Shown: positions 1 to 5,685 of the stretch, in pieces
Position numbering within the stretch: position 1 is the first letter of the stretch
Layout: every line of letters starts with the position of its first letter
Assembly: GCA_964343975.1 (NCBI GenBank)
Contig: CAYFLU010000189.1
Coordinates: forward strand, 1-6,370
Reading direction: 5' to 3'
Origin: SCUN01 sp964343975
Lineage (GTDB): Bacteria; Acidobacteriota; Vicinamibacteria; Vicinamibacterales; SCN-69-37
DNA length: 6,370 nucleotides
Position numbers and translations under genes: made by a program
Notes under the pieces: model-generated
Seen by the model: the letters and a program-made list of their open reading frames with translations, nothing else
What the model was told of the DNA's origin: nothing
Databases searched by the model: none

Positions 1-569
1 GGCAGCGTGAGCGCTTCCTTCTCCCACTTGCCGTTCTGATCGCTGTAGCGCAGCACCATGCCGTCGCCCTGATCGAGCATGCGCACGGCACGCGCCGGCT
101 GCGTCAGCACGATCTTGCCCTTCAGCTGCCCCTTGTATTTCTGCGCGTCGGCTTCATTCGCGATGTCGACACGCACGACATCGGCGACCACCGTGCCGCT
201 CGTGCCCGGCGACCACGCCTTCACCGCGCCCGTGATCGGCATCACGCGCGGCTCGGTCATCGTGGCGTGGAAGTTCACGAGCGTCCAGCCGCGGCCGTAC
301 TTCCACCGCTCCTTGCGCACGTTCTGCACGCCGTACTTCTGGAGTTCCTTCACCGCCCAATCGCCGGCTTCTTCGAAATACGGCGAGCCGGTGAGACGCG
401 GACCGTAGCGGTCCGTGAGCCAGAACATCGTCTCGGCGACCTGCGAACGCTCGAGGCCTTCCGCGCGAATCTTCGCAATCGCGGCGCTGTCGACTTTTTC
501 AGGAGATTGCGCGGCCAGCGACGCGACAGCGACGCAGGCCAGGAGCACGGCAACAAGACGCTTGGACAT
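1..569 (-). CDS. Secreted M28-like zinc metallopeptidase, N-terminal part (runs off left edge)
   Basis: The frame opens at an ATG on the minus strand and stays open for 189 codons to the window edge, so the C-terminus is missing. Residues 1-20 form a signal peptide: MSKR, a hydrophobic stretch of Leu/Val/Ala, then a likely cut after SLAA before QSPEK. Residues 49-62 read FWLTDRYGPRLTGS, which I recognise from exported M28-family (aminopeptidase-like) peptidases, where it precedes the catalytic domain. Residues of about 115-165 (VKAWSPGTSGTVVADVVRV...GKIVLTQPAR) look like the start of the PA insert common in such proteins. The zinc ligands would lie beyond the edge, so activity cannot be judged. 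It probably degrades peptides in the periplasm or outside the cell. There is no Shine-Dalgarno sequence before the ATG. It is codirectional with the PadR module but separated from it by the repeat tract, so probably transcribed on its own. Confidence 0.85.
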   Translation of the reverse strand, partial: MSKRLVAVLLACVAVASLAAQSPEKVDSAAIAKIRAEGLERSQVAETMFWLTDRYGPRLTGSPYFEEAGDWAVKELQKYGVQNVRKERWKYGRGWTLVNFHATMTEPRVMPITGAVKAWSPGTSGTVVADVVRVDIANEADAQKYKGQLKGKIVLTQPARAVRMLDQGDGMVLRYSDQNGKWEKEALTL

Positions 570-577
570 GGAAGGGA

Positions 578-583
578 ATATTA
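578..583 (-). promoter_or_regulatory. Possible -10 box for the M28-like peptidase gene, leaderless type
   Basis: On the minus strand TAATAT lies 8 bases before the ATG at 569, in an otherwise GC-rich tract. With the usual 6-8 bases from -10 box to start site, transcription would begin at or next to the A of the ATG, which fits the lack of a Shine-Dalgarno sequence. No -35 box is recognisable: the expected place is inside the GC-rich repeats. Weak, sequence-only call. Confidence 0.35.
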
Positions 584-587
584 GAGC

Positions 588-669
588 GGTCCCGGGTCCC
601 GGGTCCAACGTGCCGGGTTCGGTCCGGAGTCCAGAGTTCGGTCCCGGGTCCCGGGTTCAGTCCAGAGTC
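588..669. repeat. GC-rich degenerate intergenic repeat tract (GGTCCC/GGGTCC type)
   Basis: The gap between the M28-like gene and the second membrane protein gene is filled by variants of a 19-base unit. GGTCCCGGGTCCCGGGTCC is at 588-606, GGTCCGGAGTCCAGAGTTC at 621-639 and GGTCCCGGGTCCCGGGTTC at 640-658; AGTCCAGAGT recurs at 628-637 and 659-668. The 18 bases at 587-604 are repeated exactly at 639-656. Each GC-rich unit contains the palindrome CCCGGGTCCCGGG (591-603, 643-655), so it can fold back on itself. There is no open reading frame and no T-run, so I do not call it an intrinsic terminator, although it separates two codirectional transcription units. It looks like a slippage-grown, possibly dispersed intergenic repeat. 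Confidence 0.75.
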
Positions 670-680
670 TGAAAGCTGCC

Positions 681-1184
681 TCAGCGGGTGGCCAGCAGGG
701 CCGACCAGCCGCAGATCAGCGCAATGGCCACGAGCGATCCGCCCGTGATCACCGCCTTCGTGGTGCGCGACTGCCCCTTGAGGAACGTGAAGTGCGACGA
801 GAGCACGAGGGCCGCAGGAGAAGCGAAGGCCCGCAGGAAGTGGCCGATGGCCGGAAGGCCGTTCCGCTGACAGGCCGATGCCGCCATCACCAGCACGAAC
901 GACGTCACCACGATGAACGCGGCGGCCTTGAGCGCATCAGTGGTCGTGTAGTTGGCTTTCGGGGCGTGGTGCAGCTTGTGGAGGATCGCAGACATGGTGA
1001 CTCCTTCGGGTTGGTGCTGACGCACGTGGGTTTGCGGCTCGAAACGCGCGTCGATCGCGCCGCCAACAATGTCGATCACCTGCTGCATCGTCAACGGCCC
1101 GGCGCCGCAGGCGTCGAGAAATTCCTCGCCATATCGCTCACGCCATGCGCGCGGATAGAGACGGAGCAGCGTTTCAGGCTTCAT
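681..1184 (-). CDS. Small membrane protein, second of a PadR-linked paralogous pair
   Basis: This is a 167-residue protein of unknown function. Its N-terminal domain begins MKPETLLRLYPRAWRERYG and continues to about residue 50 with LTMQQVIDIVGGAIDARF; a similar segment is familiar from membrane proteins encoded beside PadR regulators. Three hydrophobic stretches follow, at about 84-105, 117-135 and 144-164, so the C-terminal two thirds is probably an inner-membrane bundle. The frame stays open upstream to 1274, but I start at 1184 because the paralog encoded next door starts with exactly the same residues, and the extra 30 residues would only re-read the upstream gene's 3' end. The ATG overlaps the upstream gene's stop region by 11 bases, which implies translational coupling. 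The sequence GGGTGG, 6 bases before the ATG, is a modest ribosome binding site. Confidence 0.8.
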   Translation of the reverse strand: MKPETLLRLYPRAWRERYGEEFLDACGAGPLTMQQVIDIVGGAIDARFEPQTHVRQHQPEGVTMSAILHKLHHAPKANYTTTDALKAAAFIVVTSFVLVMAASACQRNGLPAIGHFLRAFASPAALVLSSHFTFLKGQSRTTKAVITGGSLVAIALICGWSALLATR

Positions 1185-1698
1185 GTTTTTCCACCCGCGG
1201 CCGGGCCGTGCAGACCAGCCATGTCCAAAACAGAGCGGGGTTGCGAATGATCGGTAACCAGGAGAGCAACCCACCCAGATTCCGCATCGTTATCCAGCTC
1301 TGGATCGCACCACCAATGAAGGCGAGACTCACAGCGACACCGAATGCTCTTGGGCCAAACGTCGGCGTTCGCTCGAACAGCCATGCATTCGTCCGATAGA
1401 GCGCGTAGCAGACTGCGATGATGGCCAGAAGGATGGTCGACCCGACCGCCGCGTGATCAGGCGGCTCGGTAACCCGCTGAAGGAGCTTCCCGGTCAGCTC
1501 CGCGACCGTCGCGATCATGATCGCCACAATCAGATTTCCGTGACGCGGATGATTGGTCCATTCCACGATGGCACCGACAGCCACATCGAGGCTGTGACCA
1601 AGCGACAGGCCGCGCCCGCCAATCAACGCCAGAAACTCCTCCCCATACCTCTCCCGCCACGCGCGCGGATAGAGCCGCAGCAGGGTCTCGGGTTTCAT
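1174..1698 (-). CDS. Small membrane protein, first of a PadR-linked paralogous pair
   Basis: This is a 174-residue protein of unknown function. Residues 1-23 are identical to those of the gene that follows it, and the similarity continues weakly to about residue 48 (LSLGHSLDVAVGAIVEW against LTMQQVIDIVGGAIDARF). After that the two proteins diverge. Hydrophobic stretches at about 54-71, 86-103, 116-136 and 143-164 suggest four transmembrane helices, against three in the neighbour. Its ATG shares bases with the PadR stop codon (ATGA on the minus strand, 1698-1695), and its own 3' end overlaps the next start, so three genes are tightly coupled. The context suggests either a sensor or antagonist that holds the PadR repressor's output at the membrane, or a target of the repressor. 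Both are inferences; no catalytic motif is visible. Confidence 0.83.
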   Translation of the reverse strand: MKPETLLRLYPRAWRERYGEEFLALIGGRGLSLGHSLDVAVGAIVEWTNHPRHGNLIVAIMIATVAELTGKLLQRVTEPPDHAAVGSTILLAIIAVCYALYRTNAWLFERTPTFGPRAFGVAVSLAFIGGAIQSWITMRNLGGLLSWLPIIRNPALFWTWLVCTARPRVEKHEA

Positions 1699-2021
1699 GC
1701 GTCCACCAGTCTCGTCGTGGCGATCTTCGCCATCGCCTTCATCGCGGCGAGGCGGTGCTTGAGCACTTTGTGGCCGGAGGTCGTGAGTTTGTAGGGCCGG
1801 CGACGATCCTCGCTCGGGAGCGGCTCGATCCAGCCGCGCGCTTCGAGGCGCGTGATGCCGCCGTAGAGCGTGCCGGGGCCGAGCTTCTGGCCCGAGATGC
1901 GCGCGATGTCTTCCGTCATCGCGTAGCCGTGCTTCGGCCCGTCCGCGAGCGAAATGAGAATGAGGAGGGCGGGCTCCGAGAAGCGCCCGAGGTCCTGAAG
2001 GTCGTCGGTGTCTTTGGCCAT
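1695..2021 (-). CDS. PadR-family transcriptional regulator
   Basis: This 108-residue protein is almost entirely a PadR winged helix-turn-helix domain: EPALLILISLADGPKHGYAM (16-35), then the recognition region LGPGTLYGGITRLEARGWIE (47-66), then the wing with SEDRRRPYKLTTSGHKVL (70-87). A short basic/hydrophobic helix (LKHRLAAMKAMAKIATTRL) follows, probably for dimerisation, so it belongs with the short PadR proteins. The frame is open 16 codons further upstream, but that extension would translate through the palindromic operator, so I chose MAKDTDD at 2021. PadR proteins are usually ligand- or partner-responsive repressors that bind dyad sites in their own promoters. Here such a site lies directly upstream. 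The stop overlaps the start of the next gene (ATGA), indicating a shared mRNA with the two membrane proteins. Confidence 0.93.
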   Translation of the reverse strand: MAKDTDDLQDLGRFSEPALLILISLADGPKHGYAMTEDIARISGQKLGPGTLYGGITRLEARGWIEPLPSEDRRRPYKLTTSGHKVLKHRLAAMKAMAKIATTRLVDA

Positions 2022-2023
2022 GA

Positions 2024-2061
2024 CTACTACGCAGGGCGTAGTATTACGCCCCGCGTAGTAG
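2024..2061. promoter_or_regulatory. Double palindromic operator, probably bound by the adjacent PadR protein
   Basis: Two tandem dyads share two bases. The first is TACTACGC-AGG-GCGTAGTA at 2025-2043, with perfect 8-bp arms. The second is TATTACGC-CCC-GCGTAGTA at 2042-2060, with 7 of 8 pairs. Their centres are 17 bp apart. The whole 38-bp block is also an imperfect palindrome, with 17 of 19 pairs matching, centred on 2042/2043. The block ends 2 bases before the padR start codon and covers its -10 box and spacer, so a bound dimer would block RNA polymerase. Autoregulation by PadR is inferred from position and symmetry. Confidence 0.82.
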
Positions 2062-2069
2062 CGAGTCAA
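2041..2069 (-). promoter_or_regulatory. Promoter of the padR-membrane protein operon
   Basis: Read on the minus strand, TTGACT (2069-2064) is a 5/6 match to the -35 consensus and is followed after exactly 17 bases by TAATAC (2046-2041), a modest -10. The start site would fall about 12 bases before the ATG at 2021. The short leader CTGCGTAGTAGTC has no Shine-Dalgarno sequence. The -10 lies at the junction of the two operator dyads. The -35 lies just outside the operator, 8 bases after the peroxiredoxin stop codon, so the operon has its own promoter and may also receive read-through from the peroxiredoxin gene. Confidence 0.65.
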
Positions 2070-2076
2070 GCGGGAG

Positions 2077-2706
2077 TTACTTCGGCTGCGGCGTGACGCG
2101 CAGGTAGGGCTTCTTCGCGACGTAGCCCGGGAACTTCTCCTTCGCAGCGTCGTCCGACACGGCGGCCGTGATGATCACGTCCTGCCCCGGCTTCCAGTCG
2201 GCAGGCGTGGCCACCGAGTGCTTCGCCGTGAGCTGCAGCGAATCGAGTACGCGCAGGATCTCGAGGAAGTTGCGACCCGTGCTCGCCGGATACGTGAGCG
2301 TGAGCTTGACCTTGTTGTCGGGACCGATCACGAACACCGACCGCACCGTCATGGTGTCGTTCGCGTTCGGATGGATCATGTCGTAGAGGTTCGCCACCGT
2401 GCGATCGGGGTCGCCGATCATCGGGAAGTTCACCTCATGGCCGGTCACGTCCTTGATGTCGCCTTCCCACTTGAGATGCGACTCGACCGGATCCACGCTG
2501 AGACCGATCACCTTGCAATTGCGCTTTTCGAATTCGCCCTTGAGCGCGGCCGCGGCACCGAGCTCGGTCGTGCACACGGGCGTGAAGTCTTTCGGATGCG
2601 AGAAGAGAATGGCCCACGCGCCAGCTTTCCAGTCGTGGAACTTGATCGTGCCCTGCGTGGTCGGGGCTTCGAAGTCCGGGGCGATGTCACCGAGACGAAC
2701 ACTCAT
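2077..2706 (-). CDS. 1-Cys peroxiredoxin, Prx6 type (AhpC/TSA superfamily)
   Basis: This 209-residue cytosolic peroxidase reduces hydrogen peroxide and organic hydroperoxides through a single catalytic cysteine. The thioredoxin fold carries the signature SHPKDFTPVCTTEL (36-49), with peroxidatic Cys45 and supporting Pro38, Thr42 and, later, Arg122 in TVRSVFVIGP. The C-terminal extension ATPADWKPGQDVIITAAVSD (166-185), then KFPGYVAKKPYLR, is characteristic of the Prx6 subfamily and sets it apart from typical 2-Cys AhpC. The other cysteine, Cys64, is not at a usual resolving position, so an outside reductant is expected. Length matches the family (about 210-220). The start is supported by AGGAGG 7 bases upstream. 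It diverges from the glycosyltransferase gene, and padR follows with a 55-base gap. No OxyR-like site was recognised. Confidence 0.95.
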   Translation of the reverse strand: MSVRLGDIAPDFEAPTTQGTIKFHDWKAGAWAILFSHPKDFTPVCTTELGAAAALKGEFEKRNCKVIGLSVDPVESHLKWEGDIKDVTGHEVNFPMIGDPDRTVANLYDMIHPNANDTMTVRSVFVIGPDNKVKLTLTYPASTGRNFLEILRVLDSLQLTAKHSVATPADWKPGQDVIITAAVSDDAAKEKFPGYVAKKPYLRVTPQPK

Positions 2707-2713
2707 GGTCGTG

Positions 2714-2719
2714 CCTCCT
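2714..2719 (-). promoter_or_regulatory. Ribosome binding site of the peroxiredoxin gene
   Basis: AGGAGG on the minus strand, 7 bases before the ATG at 2706. It is the best Shine-Dalgarno match on the minus strand here and fixes the peroxiredoxin start. Confidence 0.85.
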
Positions 2720-2737
2720 GATGGCGGGAAACCCCAC

Positions 2738-2744
2738 TATTATT
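2738..2744. promoter_or_regulatory. Shared bidirectional -10 element between the peroxiredoxin and glycosyltransferase genes
   Basis: The gap between the divergent start codons is only 45 bases and holds one AT-rich patch, TATTATT. On the plus strand TATTAT (2738-2743, 5/6 to consensus) lies 8 bases before the ATG at 2752. On the minus strand AATAAT (2744-2739, 5/6) would start an mRNA with a leader of about 25 bases that contains the peroxiredoxin Shine-Dalgarno sequence. Neither side has a clear -35 box. Transcription from symmetric -10 elements is a known bacterial arrangement; its use here is inferred. Confidence 0.45.
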
Positions 2745-2751
2745 GTCACGA

Positions 2752-4677
2752 ATGCAGCGCTTTCTGGCCGCCATTGCGATCCTGATCGCGGGCCTGCTCG
2801 CTTACAGCAACAGCTTCACCGGCGCGTTCATCTTCGACGACCGACCGTCGATCGTGACGAATGCTTCGGTGCACCAACCGGCGCCGTGGTCGCATCCGTG
2901 GGCGGCCATGCAGGCGCCACGCAACGTCACGCTCTCGGGACGTCCCGTCTCCTCGTTCACGTTCGCGCTGAACTACGCGCTCGCGCCGATCGATGCTCGT
3001 AACACGTTCGATCCGCCGGAACCCGGCAGCCTCGTGTCGGCGATCCCCTTCCAGAACAACCTCTGGGGGTATCACGCGACCAACCTCGCCATTCATCTGC
3101 TGGCCGCTCTCGCGCTCTTCGGCGTCGTGCGTCGCACGCTCGTCACGCCCGCGCTCCGATCCACCTTCGGCGATGCCAGCACGACACTCGCGTTTGTCGT
3201 CGCGCTGCTGTGGACGCTGCATCCGCTCCAGACCGGATCGGTCACCTACATCATTCAGCGCGTCGAGTCGCTGATGGGGCTCTGCCTCTTCACCACGCTC
3301 TACTGCGCGATTCGCGCGCACGAGTCACGCACACTGCCGTGGTCGATCGCCGCCGTGATCGCGTGCGCCCTCGGGATGGGCGCGAAGGAAGTGATGGTCG
3401 GCGCGCCGATCCTCGTCCTCGTGTGGGACTGGACGTTCGCGACCGGCACGTTCGCCGCCGTGGCGCGACGTCGCGGCCTGCTCTACGTCAGCCTCGCCGC
3501 CACATGGATCGTGCTCGGCGCCCTCGTGGCCATGGATCCGCGCCCGCTGTCGTCGGGCTTCGGCTTTGCCGAGTGGCCGTGGTGGCGCTACTTCGTCACG
3601 CAGTTCGGCGTGCTCGTGCACTACCTGCGCCTCGCGTTGTGGCCGTCGCCGCTCGTGCTCGACTACGCGTGGCCGCCCGCCACGAGCGCGGCCGCGATCG
3701 CCGTGCCCGGCGCCATCCTGTGCGCGCTCGCCGCGCTCACGCTGTGGCAACTCGCCGAGCGACGCGCGGCCGGCTTCACCGGCGCGCTGTTCTTCGTGGT
3801 GCTCGCGCCCTCGTCCAGCATCCTGCCGATCGTCACCGAGATTGCCGCCGAGCATCGGATGTACGTGCCGCTCGCCGGCGTGATTGCCCTGCTCGTGTGC
3901 GGCGCTTACGCCCTCCTCCGCCGCGCCAAGGCATCGTCGATCGCCATGCAGAGCGCCTTCGCCGTCGCGATGCTCGTCGCGCTCGCCTACGGCTGGCACA
4001 CGAACGCCCGCAACGACGACTACTTCAGCGACGAACGCATCTGGGCCGACACGGTGCAGAAGCAGCCGCTCAACGCGCGCGCGCGCAACAACTACGCGTC
4101 CGACCTGTTGAAGAGCGGCCGGGCCAAAGCCGCCGCCGAACACCTGCAAGTGGCCGTGCGCGTCTCGCCCGACTTCGCGGACGCGCACGCGAACCTCGGC
4201 GTCGCGCTCGCCACCCTGCAGCAGTTCCCCGAGGCCACCACGCACCTCGAGCGCGCGATCGCTCTCGATCCGTTCTACACATCGGCGTACGAAAATCTGG
4301 CCGAAGCCTACGGCGCGCAGAATCTCCTCGCGAAAGCCGTGAAGTACTACCTCAAGGCCCTCGACCGGAAGCCCGACGACGTGGCGCTGTTGAACAAGGC
4401 GGCGTGGATCCTTGCCACCGCCGCCGATCCGGTCGCCCGCGATGGCGCACAGGCCATCGTCCTGGCCACCCACGCCGTCGAGCTCACGTCACGCAAAGAC
4501 GCCAGCTCACTCGATACGCTCGCCGCGGCCTACGCCGAAAGCGGCCGGTTCGCCGACGCGACGGCCGCCGGCACCGAGGCGCTGTCGCTCGCCCGGGCAC
4601 GCGGCGACCGCCAATTCGATGTCGAGCTCGAACAACGCTTGACCCTTTACAAACTTCGCAAGCCGTTCAGACAATAG
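2752..4677 (+). CDS. GT-C-like membrane glycosyltransferase with C-terminal TPR repeats (TMTC-like)
   Basis: This 641-residue protein resembles bacterial relatives of TMTC/PMT O-mannosyltransferases, which move sugar from a lipid-linked donor to proteins on the outer face of the membrane. A first helix (4-19) leads into an exported loop with FDD at 28-30, where GT-C enzymes carry catalytic or metal-binding acids. Family-like motifs follow: GRPVSSFTFALNYAL (63-77), HPLQTGSVTYIIQRVESL (157-174), GMGAKEVMVGAPILVLVWD (208-226) and AEHRMYVPLAGV (366-377). About ten hydrophobic segments lie before residue 415. Three or four TPR units occupy about 443-545, with weaker ones to about 615. The frame could start at TTG 2743; I prefer ATG 2752 because of the -10 spacing and the usual helix start. 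No Shine-Dalgarno sequence is present. Donor and acceptor are unknown, and polysaccharide assembly is an alternative role. Confidence 0.82.
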   Translation: MQRFLAAIAILIAGLLAYSNSFTGAFIFDDRPSIVTNASVHQPAPWSHPWAAMQAPRNVTLSGRPVSSFTFALNYALAPIDARNTFDPPEPGSLVSAIPFQNNLWGYHATNLAIHLLAALALFGVVRRTLVTPALRSTFGDASTTLAFVVALLWTLHPLQTGSVTYIIQRVESLMGLCLFTTLYCAIRAHESRTLPWSIAAVIACALGMGAKEVMVGAPILVLVWDWTFATGTFAAVARRRGLLYVSLAATWIVLGALVAMDPRPLSSGFGFAEWPWWRYFVTQFGVLVHYLRLALWPSPLVLDYAWPPATSAAAIAVPGAILCALAALTLWQLAERRAAGFTGALFFVVLAPSSSILPIVTEIAAEHRMYVPLAGVIALLVCGAYALLRRAKASSIAMQSAFAVAMLVALAYGWHTNARNDDYFSDERIWADTVQKQPLNARARNNYASDLLKSGRAKAAAEHLQVAVRVSPDFADAHANLGVALATLQQFPEATTHLERAIALDPFYTSAYENLAEAYGAQNLLAKAVKYYLKALDRKPDDVALLNKAAWILATAADPVARDGAQAIVLATHAVELTSRKDASSLDTLAAAYAESGRFADATAAGTEALSLARARGDRQFDVELEQRLTLYKLRKPFRQ

Positions 4678-4687
4678 GACTTCCCCC

Positions 4688-4708
4688 AATTAACTCCCGG
4701 AGTTAATT
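4688..4708. promoter_or_regulatory. 21-bp palindrome before the aldo/keto reductase gene (operator or leader hairpin)
   Basis: Arms AATTAACTCC and GGAGTTAATT are perfect reverse complements around a single C. The AT-rich ends stand out in this GC-rich DNA. The block ends 5 bases before the ATG at 4714 and contains the only Shine-Dalgarno-like sequence (GGAG, 4699-4702, spacing 11). In RNA it could form a 9-bp stem with a 3-base loop that hides GGAG; in DNA it fits a site for a dimeric repressor. TTAATT at 4703-4708 could double as a -10 box. No T-run follows on either strand, so it is not a standard terminator for the upstream gene. Confidence 0.7.
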
Positions 4709-4713
4709 CAACG

Positions 4714-5676
4714 ATGCGCACACGAACTTTCGGCAAACAGGGCTGGCCCGTCTCCGAGATCGGTCACGGGCTGTGGGGTGTTGGCGGCTGGACCGGGTCG
4801 GATGACGACGAGTCGATCACAGCGATCCGTCGCGCGGCGGATCTCGGCTGCACGTTCTTCGATACCGCGCTCGCGTACGGACAGGGCAAGAGTGAGCAAT
4901 TGCTCGGCCGCGCGCTCGGCGCGCGCGCCTCGTCGGTGCGCATCGCGACGAAGATTCCGCCGAAGAACCTGAAGTGGCCGGCGCTGCCGAACTACACGCT
5001 CGACGAGGTCTTTCCCGCCGATCACATCCGCGCGTGCACGGAGACGAGCCTCGCCAATCTCGGCATGAGCACGGTCGACCTTCAGCAGTTCCATGTGTGG
5101 AACGACGAATGGGCGACCGACGACCGCTGGCAGCGTGCGGTCGCCGACCTGAAGCGCGAAGGGCTCGTGCGCGCAATCGGCATCAGCATCAACCGCTGGG
5201 AACCCACCAACGCGATTCGCGCGCTGCGCACGGGCCTCATCGACAGCGTGCAGGTCGTCTACAACATCTTCGATCAGGATCCGGCCGACGAGCTGTTCCC
5301 GGTGTGCCGCGAACTCGGCGTGGCCGTGATCGTGCGCGTGCCGTTCGACGAAGGCAGTCTCACGGGCACGCTCACGCCCGACATGACGTGGCCGGACGGC
5401 GACTGGCGCAACATCTACTTCGCCCCCGACAAGCTGCGCGAAGCGTGCCGGCGCGTTGATCTCGTCCGCGAGGATCTGCCCGCCGGCATGACCATGCCGG
5501 AGCTCGCGCTGCGATACATCCTGTCGCATCCGGATGTGACGACCATCATTCCGGGCATGCGGCGGCCGAAGCATGTCGATGCGAACCTCGGTGTCTCGGA
5601 CGGCCGCACGCTCGACGCCACGCTCCTCGCCCGTCTCGCCCGCCATCGCTGGGAACGCGGCTACGTCGTCCCCTGA
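4714..5676 (+). CDS. Aldo/keto reductase family oxidoreductase
   Basis: This 320-residue cytosolic NAD(P)H-dependent oxidoreductase with an (alpha/beta)8 barrel fold probably reduces carbonyl compounds; the substrate cannot be told from sequence. The catalytic tetrad is present: Asp50 and Tyr55 in FFDTALAYGQGKSEQLLGRAL, Lys80 in VRIATKIPPKN, and His127 in VDLQQFHVWND. The family signature region GLVRAIGISINRWEP lies at about 150-164. VVYNIFDQDPADELFPVCRELGVAVIVRVPF and the late TTIIPGMRRPKHVDANL correspond to the barrel's end and the cofactor-binding loop. Length is typical for bacterial AKRs related to the L-glyceraldehyde 3-phosphate reductase and general stress groups. The ATG at 4714 gives the expected MRTRTFGKQGWPVSEIGHG start. 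A palindrome sits directly upstream. The next gene begins 9 bases after the stop, so they probably share an mRNA. Confidence 0.94.
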   Translation: MRTRTFGKQGWPVSEIGHGLWGVGGWTGSDDDESITAIRRAADLGCTFFDTALAYGQGKSEQLLGRALGARASSVRIATKIPPKNLKWPALPNYTLDEVFPADHIRACTETSLANLGMSTVDLQQFHVWNDEWATDDRWQRAVADLKREGLVRAIGISINRWEPTNAIRALRTGLIDSVQVVYNIFDQDPADELFPVCRELGVAVIVRVPFDEGSLTGTLTPDMTWPDGDWRNIYFAPDKLREACRRVDLVREDLPAGMTMPELALRYILSHPDVTTIIPGMRRPKHVDANLGVSDGRTLDATLLARLARHRWERGYVVP

Positions 5677-5685
5677 CCGACACGC

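Noticed and set aside
588..669. The repeat tract as a CRISPR array
   Set aside because: The units are adjacent and degenerate, with no regular unique spacers and no cas genes nearby.
1185..1274. A 30-residue N-terminal extension of the second membrane protein
   Set aside because: The segment only re-reads the 3' end of the upstream gene, and the paralog starts at the equivalent MKPET.
2022..2069. A 16-residue N-terminal extension of the PadR protein
   Set aside because: It would be encoded by the palindromic operator and -10 region. The PadR domain is complete from MAKDTDD.
3325..4473. A 382-codon antisense frame inside the glycosyltransferase gene
   Set aside because: Low-complexity Gly/Arg/Glu/His product with no recognisable motif, lying opposite a gene with clear family motifs.
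3210..4706. A 498-codon open frame on the plus strand overlapping the glycosyltransferase gene
   Set aside because: Its product is almost all Arg, Ala and Pro with no domain. It is the shifted-frame shadow usual in GC-rich genes.
4688..4708. The palindrome as an intrinsic terminator for the glycosyltransferase gene
   Set aside because: No run of T follows on either strand, and it sits 5 bases before the next start codon.
4708..5646. A 312-codon antisense frame across the aldo/keto reductase gene
   Set aside because: The opposite strand has the full catalytic tetrad and a proper start; the antisense product shows no domain.
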